In this document: positions 62,975 through 64,000 of the stretch, piece after piece
Layout of the letters: every line of letters starts with the position of its first letter
How positions within the stretch are numbered: position 1 is the stretch's first letter
Source of the DNA: Isochrysis galbana
Taxonomy: Eukaryota; Haptophyta; Isochrysidales; Isochrysidaceae
Assembly (NCBI GenBank): GCA_018136815.1
Contig: CM030931.1
Span: 919,511 to 983,510, forward strand
Direction of reading: 5' to 3'
Length of the DNA: 64,000 bases
Program-made: the position numbers and the translations under genes
The notes under the pieces: model-generated
Database searches by the model: none
Seen by the model: the letters and a program-made list of their open reading frames with translations, nothing else
Told to the model about the DNA's origin: nothing

Positions 62975-63260
62975 TCTCGCGTGGCATAGTGGTTCAACCC
63001 ACCGCCTCCACCAACCTTTTGCTCTGGGTCGCGAGTTCGAGTCCGGACGGAGCGCTCTGTCTGCACTTCGAGCCCCGCTCCTTCTCCTCTCCGCTCTTCT
63101 TCTACAGTTAAGTTCCGCACTCTTCTTCTACCATTAAATTCCGCACTCCGTCTACCGTTAAAATTCCTGCCTCCCTCTACCGTTAAAAATCCTGCCTCCG
63201 GGTCTACTGTTAAAATTCCTGCCTCTTCCTACTGTTAAGAATCCTGCCTCCGTCGCCTTG
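62975..63260 (+). mobile_element. tRNA-derived SINE-like unit with tandem tail
   Basis: TGGCATAGTGGTTCAACCC (62987-63005) fits a pol III A box and GAGTTCGAGTCCGG (63029-63042) fits a B box, 25-30 bp apart as in tRNA genes. The flanking 7-bp arms do not pair as a tRNA acceptor stem, so this is not an intact tRNA. It is followed by about six 24-27-bp units of CTACCGTTAAAATTCCTGCC type (63105-63250). Confidence 0.65.
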
Positions 63261-63334
63261 CCAAGACATTTCCTCTGCCTTCCTGCCGGCTTCCTTGCCA
63301 GTTCCTTCCGCCCCGGTTTCCCGCTTGTCTCTCT

Positions 63335-64000
63335 AAAAAAAAAAGAATCTGAAGTTTCAGGGCTACACACCTATTTATTGATTGCTAGTACGGCATACTC
63401 CGCCCTCGCCCGCCATCGCCCCTAACTCCCGTCGTCCCACACCCTCGCCTTCTCCCCCTCTTTCCTTTTTGTTTGGTGTCGGGGGTGCGGCCCTGGTACA
63501 CTACCTCGGGCCCGGCTTCGGGTGCGTCTTTCGGGAAGGCCTATTGTTGTGCGTCATCTGTGGCGTTTCGAATGCTATGTCGTCCTGCTATCGCGTGTGT
63601 TTCCCGTACGTCTTCCGTTCGATTGTCGTCTCACTGTATCCTCTTTGTCTTCATGTGTGTTTAGTCGCCTGTTCCTGGGCGAGTTGGTGTTTCGATTCCG
63701 ATCGTGTGCTCGATACCCAGCCTTGCGGCCAGGGAGCGGAGCTCCTCGCTAGGCGTCAGCCCGTCGTTGTCGGTTGTCTCGTATACAGGGCGAAAGTCGC
63801 CTACGTCTACCCTTTTCTTTGGCTGTCGTCCCATACCCGCCTGGGCGGTTCTCGATGCGTCTGTCGAGTTGGCGAACATTAGCGCCCCGCATAGCTTTGT
63901 AAATCTTTCAATGGTTCTTATCAGGATCGACTCTTCCGAGAAGGTCGCATTGTCGTAATGCCTTGAATGCGCTGGCTAGCGATTTCGACGAAGCCTGAGG
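63335..64000 (-). pseudogene. LINE ORF2 C-terminal tail and 3' region, cut by the window end
   Basis: On the minus strand 64000-63661 encodes HYDNATFSEESILIRTIER, then FTKLCGALMFANSTD, MGRQPKKRVDVGDFRPVYE and TTDNDGLTPSEELRSL. It parallels HFDNITFDSKQIKRRILTR, GNSTD and MGRQPKKR with a DFRP segment at 23620-23830. 63660-63380 is the 3' untranslated part (with a CACTACCTCGGGCCCGGC-like block shared with 24060-24120). The end is CCCTGAAACTTCAGATTC at 63342-63359. A small frame slip near 63975 shows decay. Confidence 0.75.

Noticed and set aside
62980..63050. tRNA gene
   Set aside because: A and B boxes are present but the acceptor arms do not pair and no sensible anticodon stem forms; scored as a SINE head instead.

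Overview
The window is nuclear DNA from a GC-rich eukaryote. Genes are split by introns of roughly 60-330 bp with GT-AG borders, start codons sit in Kozak-like contexts rather than behind ribosome binding sites, and the space between genes is packed with decayed transposons. The best lineage guess is a unicellular alga or related protist (a haptophyte- or stramenopile-like genome would fit), but nothing here proves the lineage.

Ten protein genes can be supported. In order they are: a ZIP-family metal transporter (63-1545, minus); a PPOX/flavin-reductase-like split-barrel protein (about 6192-7229, minus); the catalytic subunit of DNA polymerase epsilon in 30 exons (8516-20755, plus), the anchor gene of the window; a single-exon C2 plus ankyrin-repeat protein (24486-25835, minus); a four-RRM CELF/Bruno-like RNA-binding protein in 10 exons (30164-33449, plus); an ankyrin-DHHC palmitoyltransferase-like membrane protein with a degenerate zinc site (37772-39286, minus); a probably mitochondrial protein resembling the SRP54 M domain (41820-42638, minus); a large protein with three GAF domains (49985-54780, minus); a PAPS-dependent sulfotransferase (57081-58277, plus); and a small Lys-rich, probably nuclear protein (60833-61724, plus). 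Weaker coding candidates lie at 35790-36191, 39508-40423, 45551-45847, 46874-47584 and 49442-49663.

The rest is mobile-element debris. There are three hAT transposase C-termini (about 2.6, 43.5 and 59.7 kb), a piggyBac-like transposase (26.9-28.7 kb), and LINE-type retroelements (ORF1-like pieces at 21.1, 34.2, 36.8 and 54.8-56.2 kb; RT or C-terminal pieces at 22.1-24.2, 60.0-60.3 and 63.4-64.0 kb). There is also a 699-bp LTR-like insertion inside a LINE, two 8-bp-TSD hAT MITEs, two copies of a roughly 755-bp element with 16-bp target-site duplications, a tRNA-derived SINE-like unit, and several short repeat families shared in both orientations. Insertions inside other insertions can be dated relative to each other directly from the sequence.

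The genes do not form an operon or pathway; each appears independently transcribed. No CRISPR array, rRNA or intact tRNA gene was seen. The most useful observations are the mobile-element events proven by paralogous empty sites or target duplications, the SRP54-M-like organellar protein, the ankyrin-DHHC protein with missing zinc ligands, and a 92-bp tandem duplication that creates a possible stop-containing exon in the RRM gene.
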